Assembly (NCBI GenBank): GCA_037783415.1
Contig: JAZGTN010000073.1
Coordinates: forward strand, 186,001 to 250,000
Direction: 5' to 3'
Length of the DNA: 64,000 bases
From: Leptasterias polaris
Taxonomy: Eukaryota > Echinodermata > Asteroidea > Forcipulatida > Asteriidae
The notes beneath the pieces were generated by a model. It was not told where the DNA came from and made no database searches. It saw only the letters and a program-made list of their open reading frames with translations. How positions within the stretch are numbered: the stretch's first letter is position 1; each line of letters starts with the position of its first letter. Shown piece by piece: positions 1-13,700 of the stretch. The position numbers and the translations under genes were made by a program.

Positions 1-730
1 TTGATTAAGTCCAAATTTTTACAGGTTGTTATGTACATGTATAGGCCTACGGCTGATCACAGAAAACTTTTAACACTGCGACTATTTTGTCACTATGCTT
101 TTAACAAAACTATTGTTTATACCTATACTAATAAACGTACAATAAATATGAGGCATGGTGTCTGAATTCTGACGAGAATACATTTAATGATCTAATGCAA
201 GTTCCTATTTGGATAGCCAGAAACGTTAAACTACACGACATGTGCCTTGACAACATTAGAAAGCCATTTTGACCCCAAACCCCCACGAGATGGTTCCGCA
301 CCACTTGATTCCCATTCTAATAAACCAGGCATGTTTTTCTAGAGAGCGTTGTGGGTAATTTTGTTTCTATAAGTTTCAGCAGCTTATACAATAATAATAA
401 TACACAGCGGTGGGATATACAGATATTCTAATTGCAGTGCACTGTGCTTTTGAATCGATTGTGTACATTAAAACGGTTCTTGGCTTCCCGCCATATTTTA
501 TTTTGGTTGACAAGTCTCATTGTTTGTGAAGCTTACTGGCGTATACAGTATTGCGCATCTTGACAATGGGCTTTCCTTTTATTATGATGTTACCTTGGAT
601 CGCATCAAGAATTGCTTCACTAAAACGTGTCTGATCAAACGGGAGAAGTCACCATTCGAAATGAACACACGAGCTTTACAGTAATCGTTTAATATACGAA
701 TCACTAGACTTGCTCGAGTCACATTTTCTT

Positions 731-1124
731 TAAAGGGAAGGAATGCGTTTGGTAATCAATCTTAAAATTAATGGCAATAAAAACTTACGTGGTTAGGAGT
801 ATCAGCAGCTTTCGATAGTATAAAGCATTTTGAGAAACATTTCACTTCGAATAAATGTGGTTAATATGTAAAAAGATAGCAGTTTTTATGCCCCAAAATT
901 TGAATCTGAGAAACTTTACTGTCAGTTACAATTCTCGGATTGTGTATTCCCGTTGGGATTATTCTTCCTGCGTGGACATATTCGCTCCGGATTTTCGGCG
1001 ATATCTATAAAACGCGACCACCTTTTGAAATGAAATTTTCACAGGTTAGTTTTATTGTATATATCTACATTTATATAAAATTAAAACACTCGAACAGTTC
1101 CAAAGACCGAAGGTACTTTAAATA
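731..1124 (+). mobile_element. Inverted-repeat element, 390-base family (copy 1)
   Basis: Shares the internal stretches CTTAAAATTAATGGCAATAA, CATTTTGAGAAACATTTCAC and AAATTTTCACAGGTTAGTTT with the copies at 9700-10332, 27620-27963, 35953-36340 (inverted) and 57405-57795, with ends of the TTTAAAGG type. No coding capacity; a non-autonomous DNA element. Confidence 0.8.
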
Positions 1125-2029
1125 ACTGTTTACACGATACTTCGATCCCCTGGCTCTCTCCATCAAAATGTTCAATTCTGAGTTTTTCTGACCTACATGT
1201 AGGCCTATGCCACAGATAACAGCAACTCCTATTTGACGTGCAATTTGCAACATGTCCAGCTGGGTTTTGGGGTTTTTTTCTTTAAAAAAAACAAAACAAA
1301 ACAAAACCTGCTGGAACACCGGGCCTCCATTTCTAAATTAACATTGGTTGAAAACGGCACCATGGGGGAATTGATAATTTTTGCACTGTGTCAAGCTCTT
1401 TCAACGACAATTGTCAAAGAAGTACCTCGGGTTTTAGCTCTGTCCTTGCTCTATGCTGCTGGAGTGTCACCCACACATAGCTACAGTTTACCTCCCCTCC
1501 CCCCCCCCCCCCCCCCCTCTCAAGAAGCACACTAAATATAGACCCTTGCCTTGTCTCATGTGGTGTCCATATTGTACAAAACGAGCATAATATAGGGTAA
1601 ACCACTCTTCCCTTGCGGGTAATCAAAATTGCAGAGGCGTGGTGAAGTCATGTTATATATGTTAGGGATTCTTAATGTAACGCATGATGTACCACATAGC
1701 TTATGGATACAATCCCCATGAACCCGATGGGCAGTGGAGTGGTACGGTTGCCGATCTTTATAAATGATAGCATCATCCAATATTATACCGAACATGTCCA
1801 TTATGGTGTAACAATCGTTATGAATGAAGTGATCTTTGAGGTTTTGAGGTGAAACAAATAATTATTGTTTTTTTTAAATAAAGGGGCTGTTCCGATTCTT
1901 GTCGCGCTGGGGCGAAAAATTAATGGAAAGAAAAGTGAGAAAGAATAAAAAAGAAGAAACTGAGGACAATTATGCACTTATTTGAGCACTTGTGTTTGAC
2001 TTTGACATAATTTCATATATACATAATTT

Positions 2030-2330
2030 CAGTACCCATTAACCGTTGTATAAATAACATCACCAACCGTTTAATTTTTATATACAGAACATCACCACCA
2101 ATTAAACTGCTGTGTGCAGATACACTGAACATCGCCAACCATTGAACAGTTATATACAGAATTTCAGTACCGATTTAACTGTTGTATACAGAACACCATC
2201 AACCATTATACAGAACATACAACTACTTAACCAGATACAGAACTATAAGCGTTGTACACGAACTCACAAACTAATATTTAACCGTTATATACAAAATAAC
2301 TCACCACCCAATTAACTGTTATGAACATAA
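2030..2330. repeat. Degenerate tandem repeat upstream of gene 1
   Basis: Recurrent AACTGTTATATACAGAA and CATCACCAACCATT blocks at irregular spacing. Confidence 0.65.
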
Positions 2331-3365
2331 CTTTTTTTTCATTGATGGCAAAAACGTTTACCGTTTCAGGAGAAGATTTTGTTCAACCTTTTTTGCATAG
2401 CAAACTATATAGTTAGACTGAACATGTTCTGTCATGCACACTGAATGCTATATACTGACTATATAGCAAATGGTGCTTTTTGAGTAGCAAACGATACATT
2501 TCGTGCAGCTTTTGGTGGGTTTTTTTTGGTGCGTTTTTGTTATTGCTAATATATACAAGAAAACCACTCGCGTAATGTATATCATTTTTAAATTTCAAAG
2601 GATATTTCATATTGCCTGCTGGCGAAATAGAATACAATGACAACCAAATAATGAAAAGAAACGCAGTAGCTTGCAAGCGGCGGAGATTAAGTTACCCATT
2701 CATCGATGTCTAAAAGGGATCGTTTGACGGAAACGATACGAACGAGATCTTAACACGGGCACGAACTTCCGTTACTCTTGACTGTGCCCCACTTTAGCAT
2801 CTTAATTAAAGTTGACGGGGGGCTAGGGTACTGTCGTTTTTCATACAGATAGCCAAGAGAGCTGGGCGCCAAATAATTATAACAGTAACCCGTAATAGGT
2901 TTGTGGTTATTATTTGTTACTTTGCTGGGAAAAGAATGACATTTGCAATCAAGTTGTAGCATTCTTTGTAACATTTTGTGTTTGACGATAACGGACCCTA
3001 CAGTTGGGGGGGGGGGGGGTTCTATAGACCATGTGACCCCGTGACGTATTGAAGAAAGAACCCAAGAGTCCGGACGTCATGAAGGCATGATTTGTACACA
3101 GCTCAAAGGCAAAAGGCACTAAATCTGATATTTTATGGGTACGGTCTGATTACGAACAAAGAGGGCACATCTCAAAAGTTGTATAGCTGTTTCTTTTATG
3201 ACTCTTGAGTTCATGTGGAAATTATGACTCAAAATGACCAGTGTAGTATCTTGCCTGCCAGGAAATGCCCTGAAATGTACAAGGTTACTCTCTTTGTAAA
3301 CAATTGTATAGTCAGGCAGGTATCCGCCCTCCATAGGTAACCCAAGCTCATGGAGCTAGCTACAT

Positions 3366-3551
3366 ACACTCTAAAAACTACAGGGTCAGAATTGACCCGG
3401 ATTTCGGGTCCAAGAGCCTGACCCATTTCGGGTCAGGCTGACACGGAAAGTGGTTAACATGTAGGATTTTAAATTATGCGTCACTTTGACCCTTTTTGAC
3501 CCCTAGGACCCAGATCTCGGTCAATTCTGACACGGAAATGTGTAGAGTGTA
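3366..3551. mobile_element. GGGTCA-type inverted-repeat element (copy 1)
   Basis: TACACTCTAAAAACT at the left and GTGTAGAGTGTA at the right, with many GGGTCA / TGACCC motifs inside. Confidence 0.8.
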
Positions 3552-4235
3552 CTCTTTCTATAGGCTCTGTAAGGTTCGCATGCTTGTATGCATCAATACT
3601 TACACCGATATCTTAATGTACCCCGCAACCTACATTTGTGTCTTAATTTAGACTGAACTTCTATGTGTTGACCCATCTCTGTGCCAAAACGTCACCTGAA
3701 TCTTAGCACCAAACCGTGCATAATGTAACCCATGCTCCCTTTAGCTATGGGTTTGTGTTTCATTTCGGCCCGTGGCTACATGTACATGATAATGGAACAC
3801 ATTTAGGGCAAGTGTACACTTAAGTGTCGCACATCGCGCATAGACAATTTGGGATCCGTTAAAATGCAAGATTTTGTTTCGTAAAGCATGTTTTTACGTG
3901 AGAACCCGTTTTGGGTTTAAAGGTACTATTCAAAACAGTCTATATAAAAAGCTTGCGATTTTTCTTCTTCTTCTCGAAACTGCGTGTGGATGGAGCAAAA
4001 CAAAAACTTACAATCGAAATTCATTGTTATCTTTAGCAAAGAAAAGCCATTTAGACACCGGTGCTTTTTTGAAGTGTTCATCTACAGTATCTGCCTCATT
4101 TGAGGCATTACTCTGCTGTTCTCAGTATATAAGATATATTATTGGACAGTCAATCAATATTTAAAAATTGAAATTTGTGGGTGGGTTTAAACATTGTTTA
4201 CTCTAAATGACTCTTCATAACGATGTTAACTATTA

Positions 4236-4474
4236 AACACTCTAAAAACTCCCGAGTCATAATTGACCCGGAATCAGGGTCCTGTGTGGTCTGGGGCGGA
4301 CCCATTTCTGGGTCAGTATAGCCCGGAATCAGTGTCAAAGTGACCAGGAAAAGGGTCAAATTGACGCAGAATACGAGTTAAACTCCCATTTATTAACACA
4401 TATCCGGGTCAGCCTGCGTCCCATTGGAACCTCGGAATCCGGGTCAATTCTGACCCGGAAGTTTTTGGAGTTCG
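4236..4474. mobile_element. GGGTCA-type element (copy 2)
   Basis: AAACACTCTAAAAACTCCCG at the left and GACCCGGAAGTTTTTGGAGT at the right. Ends about 155 bases before the gene 1 start codon, so it may lie in the promoter or 5' UTR. Confidence 0.8.
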
Positions 4475-4629
4475 GGAAGCCCGCCATTGTCTCAAAAGTC
4501 CCCCATGGAGCGTCAACAACCCCCCCTCCCACCCCCACCCCCCCCCCCCCCCCCCCCAAAATAAAAAATTAAACATTCTTGTTATCTTCTAATTAAGGTC
4601 AACTTAGAAAAAACCAGTAAACATTGATC

Positions 4630-4792
4630 ATGACTGCAAACATTTCGGACATGGGTGATGAAGCGCAATCAACCAAAGTCCCTCTGAAAGAAGACGGGAA
4701 GTACAGAACTGAGACGCCGAAGAAGAAACCCATTCTCCTTATAGTGATTTGTCTTCTTCTGGCGGTAGCGCTCATTTTCTTCATATGCACAA
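4630..4792 (+). CDS. Gene 1 exon 1: start codon, cytoplasmic tail and membrane anchor
   Basis: ATG at 4630 opens a 54-codon exon: a polar N-terminal tail, a basic PKKKP stop-transfer and a roughly 20-residue hydrophobic helix. It ends in phase 1 at a GTATGT donor. The in-frame TTG at 4624 is not needed. The topology is the type II anchor usual for M13 ectoenzymes. Any 5' UTR exon was not identified. Confidence 0.85.
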
Positions 4793-7700
4793 GTATGTAC
4801 ACTACTCATTTCTTATGACCAGTGACATTTTCATTATGACTTGTGAAACCAAGGACTAAAAAATAAAAGGGAAAATGAAAGGTCTGTATTGGGAAATTCT
4901 AAAGACTGGGTTAATGCGCAAGGAATTTTGTGTACAAAGTCTATGAGAAAATGTTGAGGACAAAGGGAAAGAACGAAAAATGTCTCCAAATGGATGCATA
5001 TTTGAGAATGTGATAGCAATTATTTTTGCTAGTCATTTCAAAACAAACTATGACCTGCTCAGAGTGAATTTTGAGGATTTGGTTTTTGCAGTTAACGTTT
5101 TAACACGTTTTTTGTTATTAAAAATAGACTCTGCATTGCTCTAACCCTATACTCAGAGTATTTGCTTTATTTACTTTTTAAAATAACATTTCCCAAGAGT
5201 TTTGATAGCTAAAACCATACGTTTTGAATGCTCCTTAACAAACTAATTCGTTATACAGTATATACATTTTCCATTTAATTTTACAAATCCCCATCAGTCT
5301 TATTTAGTGCGGCCACGTGCATTGAATTAGTTCCTCTTCATGTAGTTGACACAAGATACGTGTACGACATAGCAGTTCGAGTTTAATTACGAGAGTTGCT
5401 GTATCCGTCAATGCATTCTAATATAAACTGATAACTGATGACTTTACCACATCGTTCAGGGACGCACTGCAAAATACAGGACTCCTCACTTTGCAAATTT
5501 ATTCCAACACCATTTGCAGGTACCAAGACAGATACCATTTTATTAATCTTTAAAATTACAAATTTATTAGAGACACATAATGTGACTTTATAATGTGACT
5601 AGAGAAATTAATTGTTGTGTTCATAACCGTAAATTGTTTCCCCCTTACCTCTACTTTCCAGTCGCACTTGCGGTCGAGAGAAACAAAATGGCAGATGAAG
5701 CTAACACGTGTTTATCAGAGCAATGCATCAAGTCAGGTATTTCAGTTTATAATATAAAAAAAGAACACATATGTTGCTAAATGCTTTACAGATGCTGCGC
5801 TCAGGCTTGTAGTAGCGCCTGTCTAAATTAAGACAAAATTAAATTTATTTATAGGCTACAATCTATAAATAAGACAACATTTTATTACAAGAATTGACAA
5901 TGTACTTTCTGTTCGCGGTAACGTGTATATACCCTTTGCTGTGTATATATTTGTTCTTTGAGAACTTGTCTTGCTATTTATTCTACTGCCGCGGAGTAGA
6001 TTTGACAGTTTGCAAATTATTTCCACTCAGCAAACTATAGTAACATCATTTTCGCAAGAGATGCAACAGCAAATACTCCTAATTATAAAACCTATTTTTT
6101 TAAAGCTCTGATGTGTGAACGTTTTTAATGTTGTTTTGTTTTTTAATGGTCCCCTTTTTTTCAGCGGCCATGTATTTGAACAGTGTTGATAATGATGTGA
6201 ACCCATGTGATAATTTCTACGATTACGCATGCGGTGGTTGGATGCGTAAGAGACTGGTACCTGAGGACCTTAAGTACTACACACAACTCACTCTACTTGG
6301 TGACGACTTGAAAATCAAGCTCAAAGGTATCGTATTGTATACCTTAATCTTAGTCTGAAACCTAACTCATTATGAAGTCCGTAGGCCCTACTAGAACAAT
6401 TGTTTTCTATCTATGAAATATTTCCCTCTGAAGTCGTATTCGAGAAAACTGTCTTAAAACCTGTTACAACCAAAATTAAGGACAATGTATTTACATGCTG
6501 AAAATTGCGATGTTTTTTCACACTTTTCTCCCGACTCACACAACGGATTAAGCCCAAATTTTCTCAGGTTTGTTATTTAATGTGCATGGTTGATCACAAA
6601 AAACATGAACTCTGTCTGCGACTGTTTTTTTAAACTCTACCAATTCTGTATAGTACCTTCAAATCGATTTCCGCAATCTCAATGTATGTGATTAACACTT
6701 AGCACAAACCGTTTGTTTTTACTGAAACATGACCACCGTAAATTTGATGAAAGGTTGATTTTATTGTGTGTTTATAGACAAATAAAGAATGTGAACTCGT
6801 TTAGTTTTCAAAAACTAATGATTTGCAACCCCTTTAACCACTGCAGATACTTCTACATATCCACCGATTGCGCTAAAAATAAGATAATCAATAGCGTGGG
6901 TTACCTTTCCTTCTTTCTCCAGAAATCTTAGAGCGACATCCCCATGACAGCGAGCCTGGGACCTACGAACAAATAAGGAATTTCTACATTTCATGTATGG
7001 ACGAGGGTATGTTGTATTACGGTTGTTCGGCTTCTAAATGAACCACATGGGACCCAGATGTTGCCCGACCTAGACGGTAGCTCCACGCCATGTATCTAAT
7101 GTGTAGCCTGGATCTATTTATGTTGCACGATCATAGTTAACAAGCCAGGATCAAAATATAGTCCATATAATGTAGCTAGTGCCCAGCCCAAAATGTAGCT
7201 CAAACATTGAATCTAACCCAGACCTTATTGTAGCCCAAAACATTGCACCTAATCTGGACCATAAATGTAGCCCAAAAACCCTGCACTTAGCCCGGGCCTA
7301 AATGTAGCCCCAAACCATGCACGTAGCCCGGGCATAAATGTAGCCCCAAACCATGCACGTAGCCTGGACCTAAATCTAACCCAAAACCCTGCACCTAGCC
7401 GGGACCTAAATGTAACCCAAAACCCTGCACCTAGCCCGGGCCTAATGTAGTCACAAACCCTGTACCTAGCCCGGTTGTGTTTACGTAAAACACAATCGTA
7501 TTGAAAGCAAGACAGTTAGGAATTTTGATAGAACCCATGCGTTATTTACACACAACGCATAGGGCCTAGCTGTTGCATTCAAAATACAAAAAAACTATCC
7601 GTATATAAAGATGGCCGAGTTTACACTGTTGTGGCACCAAGTGGGAACCTGCTAAGGGGAAAAGGGTGTCTTACTGTTTACATTCAAAGCATTACAAAAA

Positions 7701-10700
7701 GGAAATCAATCTTGATAATGATCAAGATTGATAATGATCAAAATAATGATTCATTCCTCAACAGAAACCATAAATGAAGTACGGGAACAGCCCTTAATTC
7801 AGCTGCTGGATTCCATCGGCGGATGGCCCGTGCTGGGGGACAAACCAGGCGGTAACTGGAACCCGAGTAACTTCAGCTTTGAAAGTCTATGGGTCACCCT
7901 AGCCCTGAAGTTTGATATGCTGGCCATCATTTCAATCTGGGTTGGGGTCGACGAGAAGGAGTCCAGCGAACATGTACTAAAGGTAATGTACGTGTTCATC
8001 ATTAAAAGCGTGTGCGACTGTCCCCCCAAATAGACCTTATGCATTGACGTCACCAAGCCGCCATCTTAGAGGTAAACTGATGATGAAACAATGGAAACGC
8101 GCTGATTTGTACGCGCGGCGCACATGACTGGCCAATGAACATCTTCCTTTTGACCTCTAGGCGAGGGCGCCCTACTCAAATGACGTCATATGCATAAGGT
8201 CTATTATCATGGCTAAAAGGAAGTTGATTGAAAAGAGGGAGCCATTAGACCGACATTCTGCACAATTTGCCATATGGGGTGGGGGGCACTTAATCTCCAG
8301 GGGGAACAGAATCTCCTGCCACACTGGGACAAAGTTAAGGAAAAACCTTTTCCAGAACTTAAGTTAGCGAGAATATGACTTGTCTTTTTTATCTAAATAA
8401 TGTCATATTTTAAATTTTGGCTCCAAGTATAGACAGTACTACAAGATTCAAGCGTCTTGTATACTCAGTGCCGTCCTTCGGCCCTGAAGTGGAAAAACAT
8501 ACTAATTAGGTGGGATTCGAACTTACGACCCCTCAAAAGGTTTTACAACTAAAACATAAATCAAAAGTCATTACAAAAATTGGTTTTTACTACTAATCAC
8601 ATATGTTTGGGACTGATGTGAGTACTATCTAAAGGCTTGTAATGTGGCATTGCTTGGTTCTTTACAATCTGAAACATCCCGGATTATTGACCCGTATACC
8701 GAGTCCCGTGGGTACCGTACCGGTACTGACCTATTTCTGAGTCATTATGACCCAGAGTTCAAGTCAAAATGACCCAGAAATGAATCAAACTGACGCAGAA
8801 TCCAAATTAAAATCAAATAATATTTGAACCATTCAGCCTGACTCACAAATTGAGCAGGCCCCCAGAAGCCTGGAATCCTGGTCAATTCTGAACCAGGTGT
8901 TTATTATATAGAGTGTACTCTTAAAAGTCACATATTTTTCCACTCTCTATTTTATTTTAAATTTTTTCAGATTAACCAACCAAATTTTATTGTACCCGAG
9001 TACGAGATGCGGAGGGAGCAACGTGACCCCGTCGTGTCCTTGGTGAGGTCAATGTGTAGATTGGTTTTCTTTTCTTCAAAATAAACAAATATATATATAA
9101 ATATATATATTAAATTAGTAGGGTAGATGGCCTTAGCTTTCGATCCAAACTGGACCTTCGTCAGAGGCATTAACAAGTAAAAACAAAAACATATCCATTT
9201 ATAGCAAAAGGAGGAGCAAATGATAGGGGAAGGTATCCAGAAAAAAGCGGGAAGATTATAACCAATCAAAGTTATTAATTTACAGGCAATGGGTTGGCTA
9301 AGAACCAATCAGAGTAAAGTAGTGAGGACAAAGGATGGTCATTGTGAAAAGGATGGTATATATAAATATATAATTTATTTATTTTTAGAAAGAATAATGA
9401 AGTATATAATTCTGATATTTGTTTCGTTTTTATTTTGGTTTTTGTCTTCGTTTTTTAAATATTTTTTACTACAGTTAGAAGAGGATCCGTTTCCTGAAGA
9501 CTTCGGCCAAAAAATACTTTTGGGAGAAGGTAAAGAGTACTCTAAAGTAAGTAATTTGATGTAAACGGATTGAACAATGCAGTAAGGTTTGCAGATGTAC
9601 TGAAATCTCTCTCTTGGGTTGTGTGTGGCGGTTCTTTCCAGACTTGTTTTAGCACTTTCCTGAATTTGTTTCCTGGAAGTTTTTTTTCAGAAGTTGTTTA
9701 ATAAACGTTTGGTAGTCACTCTTAAAATTAATGACAATCATAGTATGGAGCAATTTGAGAGACATTTCACTTCAAAGTACTGTGATTATGGGAAAAGATA
9801 TCGGTTTTTATGTCCCACAATTTGAATCTGAGAAACGTTACTGTCAGAAACATTTCTCAGATTGTGTATTCCTAGCCTATACAGCAATCCTTCACCGATC
9901 TTGAACTCTTGGTGGCAGCAGATACCGCCATTATTGCGGTGGTACCTGGGTGGTACTGCGCTGCCTAGCGACGGGTTTAAGCGATTTGCAAAGTAAAAGT
10001 CCAATAACCCGTGACTGATCAAATGATCGCCGTGTAGCCCAAACCTTATACCAGTCGCCAGGCAGCGCAGTACCACCCAGGTACCACCCAGGTACCACCG
10101 CAGTAATGGAGGCATTTCTGCTGCCACCAAGAGTTCAAGATCGGTGAAGGATTGCTGTATAGGGATTATTCTTCCTGCGTGGACATAAATTATTCGCTCC
10201 GGGTTTTCGGCAAAATCTCAAAAACGCTACCACTTTTTGAAATGAAATTTTCACAGCTTAGTTTGATTGTATTTATCTACATTTATATAGGATTAAAACA
10301 ATCGAACAGTTCCAAAAACCAAAGGTACACTTTGCCTTTAAACATCGGGGTTTTTCAGAACCCCACAACTCATCAGATGGTATTACCACAAACCTTTATT
10401 TACTTGATGTGGTTAATTTCTAACAAAAATTAAGCTAGGGAACGATTTGACACCGGAGTGCAGTTCAAACTGACCGGAATTCTCTCCAAACTGGCTGCAT
10501 CCGGATGTGAATTCGATCCGGATCAGATTCAGTTGACAGCACATTGTACCTAAACCTTACGGACCCTGATCTGTGTAATAAATTACTTTTTGGCGAAGGC
10601 AAAAAAAAAAAAAAAGTGCAGGAATAACAAAATAGATGTGTTTCAGATTATAAAGTTCATACTGGTATCAATTTTCCAGGAAAACATGTCAGTCTGAAAT

Positions 10701-13700
10701 ACTGTAAGATGACAAAAAAGCATTTGGGAACCCCAAACCAGCTTTAGTTCGATTGCAGCGACAAAAGTCAGTGCAAATACGAATGTGCATAAAACGCCTG
10801 ACAACAAATGAAAAATATGTTTTTTGTTGTTATTGCTACTGAAACGGGACCACCTAATTTGATGTAGCTTTCACAGATTGGTTGGGCGGTGTGTCTATTG
10901 AAAATAGAGGTTGGACATTGATTTACCAGTGACGTAATTGCCAATAATTAAAATCATTTGCTTAATTTTTATACCTGACAGGCAAGGGCTGCTTATCTAC
11001 AGTACATGGTGGAAATTTTACTAGTCCTCGGCGTGAATGAAACTGTCGCAAACGAAGAAATGACCAAAGTCATAGAATTCGAAACGGAACTAGAAAAGGT
11101 AAAAACCCGTATAGACCTCATACATTGACGTCATCACGTCGCCATCTTTAGAGGTTAAACGATGACGAAGCGATGGAAAACGCACAGCTGTGTGCGCGCG
11201 GTGGAAAGGATCGTCCAGTCGTTAATGTTTGTCGCGGTGATTGTCGAGTCGCGTGGTGGTAGCGTAATAAAGAATGCTCACGCGAGATCACTGCTCTCGC
11301 GCGAAGTTGCTGGCTGCCGACTCTTCGTCATTATGTGACCAGTCTTGAGAGCAGTAATCTCGCGCAGAGCAGCCCTCTCGAGGGATATTGCGAGAGAGCC
11401 GTTCCGCTATCAGCGGGACAGATATTTAACGACTTGTCAACAAGTCTAGACCAGCCACGGAGCAACCTTCTTTTGACGTCTACCCGAGGGCGCTTACTCA
11501 AATTACTCCATGTGCATAATTATTATTATGGGCTGTCGGCAGAAACTAAGCATTGACTAATTGACTAATATCGGTGATTCTCCTCATTTAATTTGAGTCT
11601 GCAAACAATGGGAGAACAGTGCGATATCTTCATACCATGAAACCTGTACTAGAAGAAGAAGAAGAACAACAACGAGAAGTCATAGATTTATAAGGTCAAC
11701 AAAAGTGGTGCATGGGAAGTGGTGTTATTTTCAAATAGTTTAAATACAAGTTTCTTTTTTAGACATCACCACTTCAGGATTTGATCTGTTTCTTTTCTTT
11801 TCTAAACAAAGCATAAACTTTCCAGAATGGATATGCGAAACCTGAACTTATCGTATAATCCCTCAACTCTTGAAGGACTCCTACAACTCTACCCAAAGGT
11901 AAGCTACAATTAATATTGTTCAACATAAGTTTCCCGCGACAAACTGATGGGACAAACAAAACATGGCCTAAAAATCTTGATTCTAATTGAACTTCTCTAC
12001 TCTTAATGAACAATAGATAATGATGTTTTTTCTGATTTAAAGGTGTGGCGATTGTTTCGTATAAATGTTTTTCAAAAAGCAATGACAGAGCTTAAATCAA
12101 TACGAATCAATTGTCTATTGCGATTAAAACTAAATTTGGTTCCCCCTTTTTAATGTGTCGTCATTGTATTCTTGGAAACTCAGAAATTATGCAGAGGATT
12201 CGTGGGTGATAGTTCTGTACAGGAGGGGGAACAGTGTGTTAGAGTATTAGAACAATAGGGGCGCCCTCTGCCTAATATAAGGAGCAAGTCTTCACAACAA
12301 ATATATTAATCATCTTTCAGATTGACTGGGCGACGATGATTTTGAGCATAATACCTCCCAGCATTGACCCACCAGTCACAATGAGTGAACGAATTATTGT
12401 CAAGGCGCCAAATTACCTCAAGAACATCACCGATATGATTAAACAAGTCAGTGACGATAAGTGAGTCAAGTTGATTTGTTTTTCTTAAAGATCGATGTAA
12501 CTCAAACTGAATTGAAAATAAGTCTAGATGAGTTGACTTGATTAAAATTGATAGAAGTCGACACAACGTCTGAGTTATTGAATAGACCTTATGCAATGAC
12601 GTCACCAAGCCGCCATCTTAGAGGTAAACTAATGATGAAACAATGGAAACGCGCTGATTTGTACGCGCTGATTTATCTTCCTTTTGACCTCTAGGCGAGG
12701 GCGCCCTACTCAAATGACGTCATATGCATAAGGTCTAGTTGAGTTACCGGTATCTCGATTCAAGAGAGTCCTGGCTAGAAGGTACATCATTAAGGCTTGT
12801 TTGGGTCTGGACTACATTTGGGTACTATGCCTAGGCTACATTTAGGTCTGGGCTGCATTTGGGTATGCCTAAGTTACATTTAGGTCCGGGCTGCATTCGG
12901 GTACAATGCCTAGACTACATTTAGGTCCGGGTTGCATTTGGGTACAATGCCTAGGCTACACTTAGGTCCGGGCTTCATTTGGGTACAATAGTGCCTGGGC
13001 TACATTTAGGTCCGAGCTACATTTATGTACAATGTTTTGACTACATCTGGGTCCGTGCTCTATTTATGTACAGTGTTTGGGCTACATATAGGGCGGGCTA
13101 CATATAGGGCGGGCTACATTTAGGAACAATGTTTGGGCAAGATTTGGGTCTGGGTAACATTTGTTTGAGCTACATTTGAGTCCGGTAAACGATTAGGTAC
13201 CGTGTTTTGGCAACACTTTGGTCCAGGCTACATTCAGGTACAATGTTTGAGCTTCATTCAAAAGAGCCGAGTGAGCAGCCCCTAAATATATCCCAGCCCT
13301 AAATGTAGCCCGACTAAGGTCTGGGCTTTGTTAAGGTAAAACATTGAGGCTTGTTTGGGTCCAGGCTACATTCGGTACGATGCCTGGGCTACATTTAGGT
13401 CCGGGCTACATTTATGAACAGTGTTTGGGCTCAATCTAGGGCGGGCTACATTTAGGAACAATGTTTGGGCAACATTTGGGTCTGGGTTACATTTTGGGTA
13501 CGATGTTTGAGCTACAATTAAGTCCGGGAAACGATTAGGTACAGTGTTTGGGCAACACTTGGGTCCGGTATACTTTTAGGGACAATGTTTGAGCCATATT
13601 TAGGTCCAGCAACAATTTGGTGCAGTGTTTTCGCAACATTTAGGTCCAGACTACACTCAGGTACAATGTTTGAGCTACATTTGGGTCCGGGCTACATTTA

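Larger units (their letters stand above)
1..4629. other. Region upstream of gene 1: no gene, repeats only
   Basis: No open frame with gene character was seen. It holds a 390-base inverted-repeat element (731-1124), a degenerate tandem repeat (2030-2330), two GGGTCA-type elements (3366-3551, 4236-4474) and poly-C/poly-G tracts (1500-1518, 3007-3020, 4526-4557). Bases 1-120 resemble the internal part of other short elements in the window (compare 6540-6630). Confidence 0.6.
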
